From: Bactrocera neohumeralis
Lineage: Eukaryota > Arthropoda > Insecta > Diptera > Tephritidae
Reading direction: 5' to 3'
DNA: 64,000 nucleotides
Assembly (NCBI RefSeq): GCF_024586455.1
Contig: NC_065919.1
Coordinates: forward strand, 22,668,839 to 22,732,838
This document shows positions 54,301-64,000 of the stretch, piece by piece. The notes beneath the pieces are model-generated. The model was given only the letters and a program-made list of their open reading frames with translations. It searched no databases and was not told the origin of the DNA. Within the stretch, counting starts at the first letter, position 1, and every line of letters starts with the position of its first letter. Position numbers and translations under genes: made by a program.

Positions 54301-57300
54301 AGCAAAATTTTGAGTTTTTAACAAAAGTTGAAAAACGGAAAAGTTAAGCAATTACAACAAAAGCGATACCAGAAAATAATCGTAAATACACAATGGACAA
54401 AAACAAAAACAAACTTGTATCAATATTTGCAGCACAGCGCTGTATTGATTACTGTGAGTAATGACTGGACACAATCGAGCGTGAAATTAAAATTTTTTAA
54501 ATAATAGCGAAAATTACCGAAAACCGCAACTGAAGTATTCTGTGCATATATGTACATCACTATATGCATTGACTTATATAGTGAAAGTTTAAAAATATAG
54601 AAAACTTATACATATGCTATACGAAGTGAATACTTAGACATTACATATTCTGAATTTTGGTAAGATCTAAAAAATCATTATTATTATTATTATGATGTGT
54701 CATTCCGATGTGTCTTTGGTAAAGCTAAATTAACAGACTATTAACTCGTTTAGACACGGACTTCCGTTAAACTTTCTGAACTCTGTGACTGCGTTGGAAA
54801 CCTCCATATATTAAGACTCTGGCCCGCCTTAAAGTACATTCTTCTAGCGTCATAATTAAGTTCTGCAGATGTACGTTGAAATGAGTCGCACTTTATTCTG
54901 AGCGATTCTAAAAGCACTAGATATTTCAAAAGTGCATGTGATAACCATTGTTTTGGACTTTTTACTGCGTAACCTTGATACCTTGATTGTGACTCCCTTC
55001 CGGTAGTGAATTTGCGTGGATGTGAAGATGAGAGGAAAAAAAGGGCATGTGGAACCGTTGCCTTGGCCTCGTTACTGAGATAGCTTTGTATGAGTGCATT
55101 GTGGATTTGAGTGGGTAAGAAGATGAAGGCAAAGAAAAGTCGGTACCGATTTTAAAATCAAAGTCTATATGGTAATACTCAATACCCAGCCGGACGGTAC
55201 TGTTTCTCGTAAAAGAAAATGTAAGGACTGTAATCTCAATTAAAGCAGAGCTGTCCACTGCTTTGTTAGGTTCCAAAAGGTAGAAGAATTTGACTGTAGC
55301 CTTTCGACTGAAAATATAGGGATACGGCCCTCGGTGTAACTGCCGAAAATTTCAAAAGCGCGTGACTCCGTCCTCTAATAAGTATCTCCTAAGCAAACCA
55401 ACCAAAATCTCCTAACACAAATACTATAAGATTTCATACCGATGGTGTGATATAACGGTGCTTTAAAATCTACTTAAAATTAAATCATTAACTAAATAAG
55501 CCAGAAATATTAAATTCACCTCCAAATAGTCTGAGAGGGCTTTAAAGGAGCCGGGGTCAAAACTGAACGATGAGCGCGATGTCCATAATAACCATATTAT
55601 CCATAGGTGAAATAACATTTCTCGAGACCCGCTCGACCGATTTCAACCACATTTGGCACGTGACATTCACCTTCATAGCTTTTACATAATACAGTGTCAC
55701 GAAATCGGTCTACAGCCACGCCTACTTCCCAAATAACACAATTTTAAATTCTATTTGAAACTTTCACTTTTCACTATACAAATCCAGAACCAATTATTAG
55801 GGTAAAACTTTGTTCAAATAGTGTCTTTGAGATTTGCCATCTTATGACTAAAATTTGTCCAAATCGAACTGTTCAAGCCTCTATGTTCTGAATATGTGGA
55901 CCCAGTGCTTATAGTTAACTTTTTATTAAAAATATCGGTCAATGCGTGAGATATAACATTGAAACTTAGAGATAATCCCTTTCTGATAGTAGTATGTATA
56001 TCTGTGTGTCAAAAATGGGTTGAATCGAGTCAATACTTGCCTTAGCCCCATATACCTGATATAAAAATTTTCGAACTTCCGGATGACAAAAACACGCAAT
56101 ATCGGTCAATGTGAGAGTTATCATGTTAAAATTGAGAGTGCGTGTTTTCTCAATAACGATGCATATTTATGCCTAGAACGAATAAAATCGGATGAAAACA
56201 AGCCTTAGACCCCTTATAAGTAACAAGTCTTATGTAGCTGAAGGTACTTTCCCGGCTTCAATCCTTGTTATACTCGAAATTATGTCTTCCTTACTTGTTT
56301 TTGTTTTTTTTTTTGTATTTTTATTTTTCTAGACTAGGCTTTATTTGAATATTTGTCTACCAGATGCGTGAAATCACTTCCAGATTCCTTGATTCCTGCT
56401 TTGTTCTCCTATCGCAATGGTCTACGCACCAGGAACTTGAAACACAAAGAGCTTTAAAGGTCTTGAATTCACCATGCATTCATGCTTGGTATATAGGTAG
56501 GTATGAGTGCAGCCCTATCGGGCTCAATTAGCACTTCATGTGCCATTTTGCTTGGTATATAATATTGACAAATAAAAGAGAGACCCACGAAGAAAATATG
56601 TGATTGACTAGAGCAGGAGGGTAGTAGCACAGATATTGTTGGGTTAAAACGGAGTTTAACTTGTTTTAGAAGCTACTAATTTGGGTCGCATTAGAGGTAA
56701 ATATTTTACCTTTGAATCTCTAAGGGAGCACGATATGTGTTAAAGAAGAAATCACCAGGGTTTGTATGAGAACACATAATAAAGGAATATCATAGGTGTT
56801 ATAGTTATAGAAGTATATCTATTATAACGCCTTACGAAGTCGTATCGTGGATATTCAGCGGGTTGAAAATAACAAATGGAGAAATATGAAGAACTAATTG
56901 ATTTGCTTGTGTAAATTAAGCAGAGCTGATATTATCACAAAAGAGGAAGTGAGCCGTCCAAAGCGAACATTTTCAAAAGTTTTCGAATCTGTAAGCCAAA
57001 AGCTCTTTATGATAGAAATCGCTTATATCTGTGTGTACGTAAATTTTATTTGAACGGACGTTTTCAATAGTCTACGGCATTCATCACTCCAGATATAAAT
57101 AAGAAATCATTCAAAAGGAATCTTAAAGCCTATATGAGAAAATTACATATATTTAAAATATATATTTGTATACGGATATAATACATACACTTTTAATAGC
57201 ATTGCGAGTATATATATAGAGCCTATATGTATTCACTTACCGCATTGAATTCATCCTGTCGCTGCATGTGGTGCTGTATGAACATTACATTGTGAATTGC

Positions 57301-58176
57301 CTTTTCCAGCTCGAATGGATATTTTTTACGCTGCGCCACATCGCTGAGTGAGTCGTCCAGGCCGGAGAGTACCGACGGTAAGCCATTGTAACCGCTGAGA
57401 GTGCTTAAGCCGCCACCCAAAGCGCCTACCAGACCGCTGAAGCTGTTTCCGCGAAATCAAAAAGAAGGAAAGCAGAAAAGAACACAGAAACAAACCGAAT
57501 AATAAGTGAAATCCTTATATGTATGTAAAGTAGAAATAAATAAGTAAACTACAAACAAACACTATCAATAAAATCAATTACCGATTGGTTGCGCTGGTGG
57601 CATGCAGTCCATTGCAACCGCCACCGCCTAAGCCGCCCATGCGCCCCTGCATGCGGCGCAATGAATCCGGACTGGAACTGCCCGAGTTCATTTGCATCTC
57701 ATCCATGAGCGCCTTGCCGAATTTGGTCTTACTAAATTTGGTGCCGTAATTAATTTTACTAGCCGCTAAATCGCGTAGCAAATCTTTTGGCACACGCATC
57801 AGCAGTAATTTCGGCAGCCGTTTGATGAAGAAGGCACGCACCCACGGTGCCATCTTATGTGTGCTCGGCTTGCGGTAATGTATATTGAGTATGATAATCG
57901 TGATGACGACACTCAGCCCCACCAAAAGCATAGTGAAGAGTAGATATTTGCCAAGCAGCGGTAAGGCTAGCGATGTAGACGGTATAATTTCCGAAATTAG
58001 CAAGAAGAACATAGTCTGGGAGAGTAGAATGCTTATGCAGAGCGCGATTTTCTCACCAGAATCGGCGGGTAAGTAGAATACGAGCACGGATAAGTAGGAG
58101 ATACCGACGCAGGGTATGATGAGATTGACGGTATAGAAGAGTGTCTTACGACGCAGTGTTATGTTGAAGAAAATAT
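48196..58176 (-). CDS. nAChRalpha2: Nicotinic acetylcholine receptor subunit alpha2 (SAD type), 3' part
   Basis: CDS is complement(join(48196..48390, 57241..57442, 57582..58176)), 329 whole residues to TAA. It encodes a subunit of a neuronal acetylcholine-gated cation channel. Visible order: IFFNITLRRKTLFYTVNLII leads into TM1. After SGEK comes TM2 (IALCISILLSQTMFFLLISE), then TM3 (LLGKYLLFTMLLVGLSVVIT and on). A long cytoplasmic loop follows with LLMRVPKDLLRDLAASKINY, MDEMQMNSGSSSPDSLRRM and a Gly-rich patch. The pre-TM4 helix is YPFELEKAIHNVMFIQHH. TM4 (MVLDRLFLWLFMIASLVGTF) and YNLTEKKS end it. The loop identifies alpha2 against alpha1 and beta2. Splice phases match. The 5' exons with the Cys-Cys pair and ligand-binding domain are beyond 58176 and were not found before the window end. 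Confidence 0.96.
48391..49740. other. Alpha2 intron, nothing recognised
   Basis: Large AT-rich intron segment with no supported repeat or gene. Confidence 0.4.
49745..50345 (+). mobile_element. Mariner transposase fragment
   Basis: Plus-strand frames give VLENRRLTDRDLDGIV, a KARLIPKSLSFF-type block, a decayed GDETW region (IITTGN), then KVKVMLTVFFDYRGVVHSEY and LPTGQTVDKK before the frame is lost. N-terminal and middle part only. It lies antisense in the alpha2 intron. Confidence 0.7.
50346..51540. other. Alpha2 intron with (TTG)n and (CA)n microsatellites
   Basis: ttgttgttgttgctgc at 50825-50841, a (CA)n run at 50920-50950, (TTG)n at 51175-51230 and a GT-rich run at 51334-51361. Open frames here (50774-51244 and 50985-51296) are products of the simple repeats. 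Confidence 0.6.
50920..50950. repeat. (CA)n microsatellite
   Basis: cacacacatacacacacgca and similar, imperfect, about 30 bases. Confidence 0.8.
51541..51965 (-). mobile_element. Mariner transposase fragment
   Basis: The minus strand encodes YTSYGSTQYILVNVLDLKRV, PNHLNLLQQRHQEEVAKEIF and a decayed FIKTALLGTRRGF (for FIKxIITGDETW). N-terminal DNA-binding part and linker only. Same lineage as the relic at 22000-23440. Sense-oriented within the alpha2 intron. Confidence 0.7.
52240..52520 (-). mobile_element. LINE 3' fragment, relative of 3000-3670
   Basis: Matches the zinc-block region at 3140-3260: agaatcgggagttagc and gtgcttcttgagcttacaatggccagtatggaatgc versus agaaccggcaattaac and gtgcttcttcagcttgcagt. 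Short and frame-broken. Confidence 0.55.
52545..53720 (-). mobile_element. RNase-H LINE C-terminal half with TTAGGT-type tail
   Basis: The minus strand carries an RNase H domain (53469-53215: VSFLTNGSKLARKVGGGVYC, LPDYCSVFQAEIAAIKVAIY, THSDNRA), then IASSVFVIRLVWAAGHSGIT and RKGTLEPLQVEWERIGT (53197-52982). The first RNase H Asp is changed (TNGS for TDGS) and WVPGHSG reads WAAGHSG. The 3' end lies at ggttaggttagatgg (52553-52567). An upstream piece at 53642-53430 is the domain linker. Confidence 0.8.
53725..55570. other. Alpha2 intron, nothing recognised
   Basis: AT-rich. A 104-codon minus frame at 54962-55276 has no known domain or codon bias that I can support. (TTA)n run at 54678-54690. 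Confidence 0.4.
55580..56312 (+). repeat. Dispersed repeat family B copy
   Basis: Shares with 32615-33870 gaccgatttcaaccacattt, the cacgcctacttcccaaataa block, aaaaatatcggtcaatg and the end gtcttccttacttgttttt. Confidence 0.55.
56315..57240. other. Alpha2 intron, nothing recognised
   Basis: AT-rich intron ending at the exon donor (gtaagtg on the minus strand at 57240-57234). Confidence 0.4.
57241..57442 (-). CDS. nAChRalpha2: nAChR alpha2 exon: late cytoplasmic loop
   Basis: Acceptor ggaaacag, donor GTAAGT. Encodes FSGLVGALGGGLSTLSGYNG, LPSVLSGLDDSLSDVAQRKK and the amphipathic YPFELEKAIHNVMFIQHHMQ. Starts with one base finishing the Arg of ATNR and ends phase 0 (QDEFNA). Confidence 0.95.
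57582..58176 (-). CDS. nAChRalpha2: nAChR alpha2 exon: TM1 to mid-loop
   Basis: Acceptor atacttgcag, donor GTAATT. Begins with two bases of an Asp codon, then IFFNITLRRKTLFYTVNLII. It encodes TM1, TM2 and TM3 and about 110 residues of loop in one exon, unlike beta2, where an intron separates TM1 from TM2. Confidence 0.96.
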
Positions 58177-59225
58177 CTGCAAGTATTTTACAAGTTGGGT
58201 TTATAAAATGATGAGAGATAATACTAATAGAGACAAAAGTGCGAATCCAAAATTTAACTTAACTAACCTAAAATTTGAGTGAGCAGTAAAGGTACAGGTT
58301 AGGCTTAAAAGTGCGCTTAAATGGTCTTAAGAAATAGTGGTGAATTATTGGATCACATAGAGGACACTATGGGTTTTTTCACCCAATCACTCGTTTACCA
58401 CCACCAGGGGCGTGGCAAGCCTCTAGACTTTACCATGGTCGATTTTGCCCTGCACGCGGTTTTTTTACACCTTTTTGTGACATCCAAAGGCTGGAGTATG
58501 TAAGCTAGATGTTTCGAACAAAATTGTAGCGTTTAGTGGATGTTACAGGCTTCCATTAGCGCTATAAAACACTTACAATCGTCTGAAAATCACTTTGCAT
58601 TCATACGCGTCACCCTTCGGCGACCATTAGCGCCGTAAACAGGGTGCACTAGATGACGCAAACAACTTGATTCATGTAAGCGCACAGTTGCACGTTACGT
58701 TAGAGACACCAATCTCGTATATCGTTGAACAGGTGAGTAGCGATCAACAAAAAACAAAACAGCGGGAGCGGGTGTCTTCCAAAAGAATTGGATCACTTAG
58801 GGGACACTATGAGCTTAGACATATAGAAATACAGTTCAAAGAACTTTATAATCGCGTTAATGTAGTGATTTCGGAAGGTGGTTATCTCCGAGGAAAATTT
58901 TCAATTTTGGAGCCTTAGAAAAACCCATTACTTGGGTTGGGAAAGCAAGCGGGTAGCTTTAAGAGAGGCGTTGGAAGTGTTTGAGATCATCAAAAATCTC
59001 AACATAGAAATAATGAAGGTAAATAAAATACTCAATCTTTTCGATGTCTAGGAAATGTAACTCTGCTAAGAATAAAATGGAAGGTTCTCAAAAGAAATCC
59101 GGGATGAAACTCATTTGAAGGGTTATCGAATACACAGTACATACACGTAAGTTATGAAGTTGGAAAAATAAGAAAAATTGGCGGTTTTAATAATTCAATT
59201 CCGTTAATTTTGATGTAAAAGTTCC
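58177..59225. other. Alpha2 intron, nothing recognised
   Basis: A diverged motif ggatcac(at/t)(a)gaggacactatg occurs at 58350 and 58788. Open frames here (58321-58503 and 58667-58918) have no recognisable domain. Confidence 0.35.
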
Positions 59226-59229
59226 TCAA

Positions 59230-60055
59230 TGCTCTAGCAGGGCAGTTGTCGAAGTCAGACCGTTATGTAAGCAAATTGAACAAAGCTCGTTTAGAACCAC
59301 TTAAGGCTGGATACTGCAAAGGTTCGTATATGCGATACGAGTTTAGGCATAAAGACTTCATGAACCGAATATCCATTTGTGAGTCGCTACTGAATCGCAA
59401 TGAAATGAATTCTTAAAGCGGATGGATACTGGATGGTCACTTACGAGCATGTTAAGCGAGTACGTTCTACTTGAGGTGAGTCCCGAAAATGGCCAAACTA
59501 GGATTGACGGTCTGGCTGAAGGTCCAGGTTGTTATGTATTTGGTGAGATTGGCTCCAGTCAATGACCATCTACTACAATCACCTGCTCTGCCACGTCCAA
59601 ACACTTATTTCGGACCTATAATTTCCAATATTGACCGTTTGAATTAAGCAATTGCTTGGATTGCTTATGGTGCGGCCAGCTTAGAAGAGAAATTATATTA
59701 CATTAGGCCAACGCAAGACCGCACACATCGATAGTGACTCACCAGAAGCTTCCAGAGCTTGGTTACGATGTTACATATGAACTCAGCTTATATTTCATTC
59801 TGACGCGAAGTGATTAGTCCGTACTTATCTATGGCAAATGATTTGCTGAGCCTGAGCTAGAGAGGTTGATGGGTGCCTCTTCTTATTTAAACGGAGTATG
59901 GCACTCTCTTTCTAAGGTAAGCAAAGGCGTAGACAACATCCAAAGTTGGACATTCGGGAGGAAAATTTTCAAATTTTTGTGAATCTCCAATATAATATTT
60001 TTGTTTAATGAATAGGGACATAAGTCAAAGAATGAAATCTAGAAAAGCTGACAAA
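59230..60055 (+). mobile_element. Mariner-like transposase relic
   Basis: Plus-strand frames give HKDFMNRISICESLLNRNEM, a decayed second part with ANARPHTSIVTHQKLPELGY and SSYLNGVWHSLSKVSKGV-type tail residues. The catalytic NARPHTS block is present in shifted frames. Heavily decayed. A lineage distinct from the other mariners here. Confidence 0.6.
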
Positions 60056-60239
60056 GCCCTGTTAATCGAACAAAATAACGGGATAAAACTCAAAAAAGTT
60101 CGGATATAGTATTTAAATGCGAGCCAGGTTGGACTCGCTACGTGATCGTTAAAAAAATTTTATAATGTGCAACGGTAAATGGTTGATTGAAAAGGAAGGG
60201 GCATTAGTGTCGGACTACTGGCGGCAGCAATTAAGCCAT

Positions 60240-60965
60240 CATAAACCCATTTTGGTCCCGGGTGGTCCAGCAACTCAGTGGAGCTCATCCAAGTGAAGGC
60301 TGGGCATTCGCATAGATAATAAAATCATTATTCTGCGCGCATACCTGCATTCCGCCGAATCCATTTTTCTTACTTTCTGAAGTTGGGATCTTAAGGTTAG
60401 GTGTTCTCTAATGACCAATACGATGTTACTAAGCTTCCTTTTGCCCAGCAGCAACTTTACGGTATACCCTTTGTTGCTTGTGTTCCTCTATGATAGGCTC
60501 CATTGTTTTAAACAAACCTTGAAGGTGTTGAAAGGCCTGATACAGCTTAGTGGAATTGTGTCTTCTGCTGCTCTCGAGCGGGCCAGCTCGTCTGCCTTTT
60601 CCTTTCCTTCTATATGACCGGGTACACAGATGATATTAAGCGAGTTACCTACTGAGTCAAGTTATAGTCTCTTATTATTTATTGGTGCAGACACCGCTTA
60701 TGTGGTTATAACCTGCTTGCATAAATTAACGCAATGATTCTTAGTATTACCGTTCTGGATAGCCTTAATAGCTTATCCACTAGAAGGTTTATGAATTTGC
60801 TGGTTAGAGCAGCAGGCCACTTGGCACCTACTGTTGTACCCACAAGTTCGGGCTGAAAGACTGAATTGTAGTCATTTAGTTTGAAGCCGTCTTCTTGGAA
60901 TGGGTTACTACAAAAGAAGCCTGCTCCTGTTCCTGTCGCACCGGTAAATAGTTTGAATTTCACAT
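60240..60965 (-). mobile_element. RNase-H LINE fragment
   Basis: The minus strand carries RNase H pieces: KLFTGATGTGAGFFCSNPFQ, DYNSVFQPELVGTTVGAKWP, SKFINLLVDK (60963-60720), then SLNIICVPGHIEGKEKADEL and ARSRAAEDTIPLS (60640-60535), and a tail to about 60250. The first Asp block reads TGAT where TDGS is usual. It is interrupted at 60665-60716 by an RTE-like 3' end. Confidence 0.7.
60665..60716 (-). mobile_element. Tiny 5'-truncated RTE-like LINE end
   Basis: tattggtgcagacaccgctt followed by atgtggttataacc matches the 3' terminus of the RTE-like family (ggcgtagacaccgcttacgc at 9624-9643). Only about 50 bases long, inside the RNase H region of another LINE. Confidence 0.5.
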
Positions 60966-60969
60966 TGTC

Positions 60970-63300
60970 TTGTCTCCTATTGCAAATAAGATTTCTCTAA
61001 TAATCGCGCAAAAAGATGCTTTTCTCTCAGTGTAGTACATGAAAAATTACCAGATCTCAACAACGATTACAAAATCTAGGCATTGAAATAACCAACTAGA
61101 GACTCATAAACAATTTATACCTTACCGCTGGAAATTAAGTTCCAAAGGCAGTCAGTTTGACAGGCGTGTATTATTGAAAACCGAAGCGAAGGGAGCAAGC
61201 GACGCAAATAAAAAACGAAAAAGGTGAAAGTACAAAGAAAAAATTTTAAGAAATAAAACAATAGGTATACGAAATGTACGCTACCGTTAATCGGTTTAGC
61301 TTTAGCCGAATTGAATTTTGAAATGAAATGAAATAATCAACGAGAGACTCATAAATCTTGGCTGCCGCCTTTGCCGCCTGTGATTGCTGCCTTTGTACTG
61401 TAATTTCTGCACATATTTGTATTTTTTTTGCTTTGGTTTTGGTTTTTGTTACTCGCTTCTTGCTTATTTTTGTTGTATTTGTTATTATCCTTATTTCTGA
61501 TTTATGATGTGTTAGACTTTTGAGGCTTATAAATTGCAAGCGCTTGCCATGCGCTATGCTGCTTTTGTCGGGAGCATACATATATGTTAAATATACATAC
61601 ATATGTACATATGTATGTAGTATTAGTGGGGAGTGTGTGCCTTAGCTGGTGTGCGTGCTGGGCGCGTTTTGGTCATGTTGACAGTTTGATTACACTTTGC
61701 ATGCAAAATAATAAAGTCTTAGACAGCCATGCGTTGTAGCGTACTGGGAGTATTTGTCAGCAGACACACAATCACATAAATACACATACATGCACATATA
61801 ACGACACACATATAAAGACACACATACACAGACACAGTTATATGAAATAAATGCATATATCCTCTCATTTGTGCTCTAAAAGCTGTCACAGACGTGCTGC
61901 ATATGTGCGTGTGGTTATGTTTACATGTGTGTGTTCAACAGTAGAGAAATATTTAAAAGTTTCATAAATGTTTTAGCACATTGTTGTAGAATTTTACTGT
62001 TAATTTAATATTTCGGTTCTTTGAAATGGAAAATGCTTCGCAAAATTCCTACAGGACTCCGCATTTATCAGCACACACACGCATGTACATGCGCATATTT
62101 CCATATAATCCAATTCAAATATCTGCATATATGTAAGTATACAATTGCACACACACGCACACACACATATTTGCTGATATTTATTTGTCTGCAGAATCGA
62201 AAATTCCCTATAGTATCTTACTCGATTTCAATTCATAGCGCAGTGCCGTTGTAGGCTTTGTGTTGGTTTGGGACTTGGAAGATCGAACACGTTGCCGAGT
62301 ATACTCTCAAGCCAACAAAAGCACAATAAATTAAGTTAAATACTGAAAAATGAATTATTCTCGGGATTAAGGCAAAATAACCATGCCTCGGTTAGAAGAT
62401 AAATGTGTGGAAATTAAATGGCTACAGTCCGACTATTTGATAAAGAATTGGTTAGAGTAATGATTACATTATTATTGCACTCAATGTGTGTAAGAAAAGG
62501 AAGAAAAAGGAACTGCAGTTGAATATTGAATTTTATGACAGCAATATTACAACATTTAGATACTTCTTGTGCCGTGGACAGTTGGTTATTACAAGTAATA
62601 TACAGAAATATGAGGATATACCCGAAAATTGATTGGCGGTACTTCAGAAAAAGGACTATGCCAGTATTATAGATCAAAACAATGCGTTGCTCAGCGCCCC
62701 AACAAATAACTGTTTTTTGCAAGTATTATTTGGTTCCAATTGGTAGGACACCTTTTCCGCCTTGCTTGGTTCGAGGCCGATCTAAAACCTCTGCTGTGTT
62801 GGGGGCCCGGCACCCGTCCACAGTGCGACTCCACACTGAATTGAATTTTCAATTCCACCTGTTTTTGGGCTTACACCACAGCCACCACGAATCTTCTCAA
62901 GGAATCAAAACCAAAGAGCAGATTGGAGCAAGCTTCGAGGGCTAACTGCTCTCCGTGGTACCAGATTTAAGTCTTCGCTCAGACATTCTAGCTTTTGCTA
63001 CGTCCAGTTGAGCACCCATAAAACTAAACGACTGCTGACATTTGTCGCTTGAACTTCAATTGTCTTTTCATTAGAAGAAATCTCATTCAAAGTCTGCAAT
63101 ATCAGTTCAAGCTGAGTTTTTTAGCACTATTTCTGACAAGTCTATGCTGAAATTTCGAGGCAAGCAAAAAAAAAAAAAAACAGATATAATGCATATTAGA
63201 TTTTAGACGCCACTTACGAAACGTATACCTTACGGCGGGAAAATTCTACCCCTGTCCGCTACGGAAGTAAATTCGACAGTCGGATAATTAGTGTGTGAAC
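60970..63300. other. Alpha2 upstream intron, AC-rich microsatellites
   Basis: Imperfect (CA)n/(TACA)n runs at 61575-61620, 61755-61855, 62070-62090 and 62148-62170. An 87-codon frame at 62682-62945 has no domain I recognise. No alpha2 exon found. Confidence 0.4.
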
Positions 63301-63309
63301 TATATCATT

Positions 63310-63940
63310 TTGAGTGAAGGACAAAAGCGTCGCAAAACGGCCGCATTTGAAGAAAAAAAGTGCTGTTTCACCAAGATAATGCACCGTGTCACATGTCAGT
63401 AAAAAAGATGGCAATGTTGTCATGAATTAAGCTTTAAATTGCTTTCACATCCTTCGTAGTCTCCAGATCTGGTCCCAGCGACTATTTGCTGTTCTCAGAT
63501 CTCCAAAAAATGTTCGCTGGGAAGAAAATTGAAGAAATGTTCGCCCAAACTGAGGCCTATTTTGTAGTAAAATGAAAATTGAATTGCTTCCAAATCCTTC
63601 GTAGTCTCCAGATCTGGTCTCAGCGACTATTTGCTGTTCTCAGATCTCCAAAAAATGCTCGATGGCAAGCAATTTTTATCAATTGAAGAAATGCTCGCCG
63701 AAACTGGGGTCTATTTTGTAGTAAAGTGCAAATCGAACTACAAAAATGGTATTGAAAAGTTTGAGGGTCGCTATAAACAGTGTATCACTCTTGAAAGGAA
63801 AGAATTTTGCAAAAAAATATTTTTGCTGCGGTCATTTGAAATTTCCTGTTATAAAAAGCTAAGAAAATCCTCTATGCGCATTATCTGTTCGGTTACTCTT
63901 GTGCTTTTAGTTGATCATTTTGAACCATAGTTACCCGCCC
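63310..63940 (+). mobile_element. Mariner-like transposase 3' relic with internal duplication
   Basis: Plus-strand frames encode KKCCFTKIMHRVTCQ-type residues of a frameshifted HQDNAPCH block, the SPDLVPSDYLLFSDLQKM block and YKNGIEKFEGRYKQCITLER. The segment from aattgctttcacatccttcg (63437) to tattttgtagtaaaatg (about 63575) is repeated in tandem from 63582. The two copies differ by point changes and one 9-base indel. It runs close to the window end. Confidence 0.7.
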
Positions 63941-64000
63941 GACACATTGAGGTACTATCTAAAATACAGCTAAATAAAACGCATTTTAACGGATACCTTT

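Noticed and set aside
54962..55276. 104-codon minus-strand frame
   Set aside because: No recognisable motif, no convincing start context, and no sign of splicing to the receptor exons.
58667..58918. 83-codon plus-strand frame inside the alpha2 intron
   Set aside because: No domain or signal. Length is within chance expectation for 64 kb in six frames.
58177..64000. Upstream alpha2 exons (ligand-binding domain)
   Set aside because: Looked for the coding of the Cys-Cys loop and preceding strands on the minus strand and found none. They must lie beyond the window.
1..64000. CRISPR arrays, operons or other prokaryotic systems
   Set aside because: The window has spliced eukaryotic genes and eukaryotic transposons. 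No regularly spaced direct repeats of CRISPR type are present.

Overview
The window looks like nuclear DNA from a higher fly (Brachycera), most probably a tephritid fruit fly. The basis is two spliced neuronal acetylcholine receptor genes whose proteins are nearly those of Drosophila, AT-rich introns with standard GT/AG borders, and a dense load of Tc1/mariner, RTE-like and RNase-H-bearing LINE remnants. The species call is inference. The gene identities rest on protein features read directly from the sequence.

Layout. Positions 1-12343 hold the 3' half of the beta2 subunit gene (SBD type) on the + strand: five exons at 2333-2508, 2633-2785, 6783-6862, 8174-8280 and 12128-12343. Its introns carry LINE scraps, a 612-bp inverted-repeat element, a 162-bp near-perfect hairpin and tRNA-like repeats. 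Positions 48196-58176 hold the 3' half of the alpha2 subunit gene (SAD type) on the - strand: exons at 58176-57582, 57442-57241 and 48390-48196. The 5' exons of both genes lie outside the window. The two genes converge tail to tail, consistent with the known Drosophila cluster of alpha1, alpha2 and beta2 at 96A.

The roughly 36 kb between them holds two more host genes. One is a one-exon gene for a secreted protein with a Tyr/Gly-rich tail (20742-21410). The other is a four-exon fibrinogen-related (FReD) lectin-like gene (26863-28495), with a signal peptide and a six-unit 14-residue repeat. A decayed tandem copy of the FReD gene lies 2 kb downstream (30415-31420) and has been hit by a short SINE-like insertion.

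The rest is largely mobile-element debris: at least ten Tc1/mariner remnants of several lineages (three with clear terminal inverted repeats, one nested in another), at least eight pieces of one RTE-like LINE with a (GAA)n tail, several fragments of RNase-H LINEs, and two dispersed unclassified repeat families. No mobile-element protein in the window looks intact. The two receptor subunits would act together as parts of cation channels in the nervous system. The FReD and Tyr-rich genes show no obvious functional tie to them. I found no undescribed multi-gene system. The best leads are the FReD duplication, the orphan secreted protein, the intronic hairpin and the DD37E transposon.
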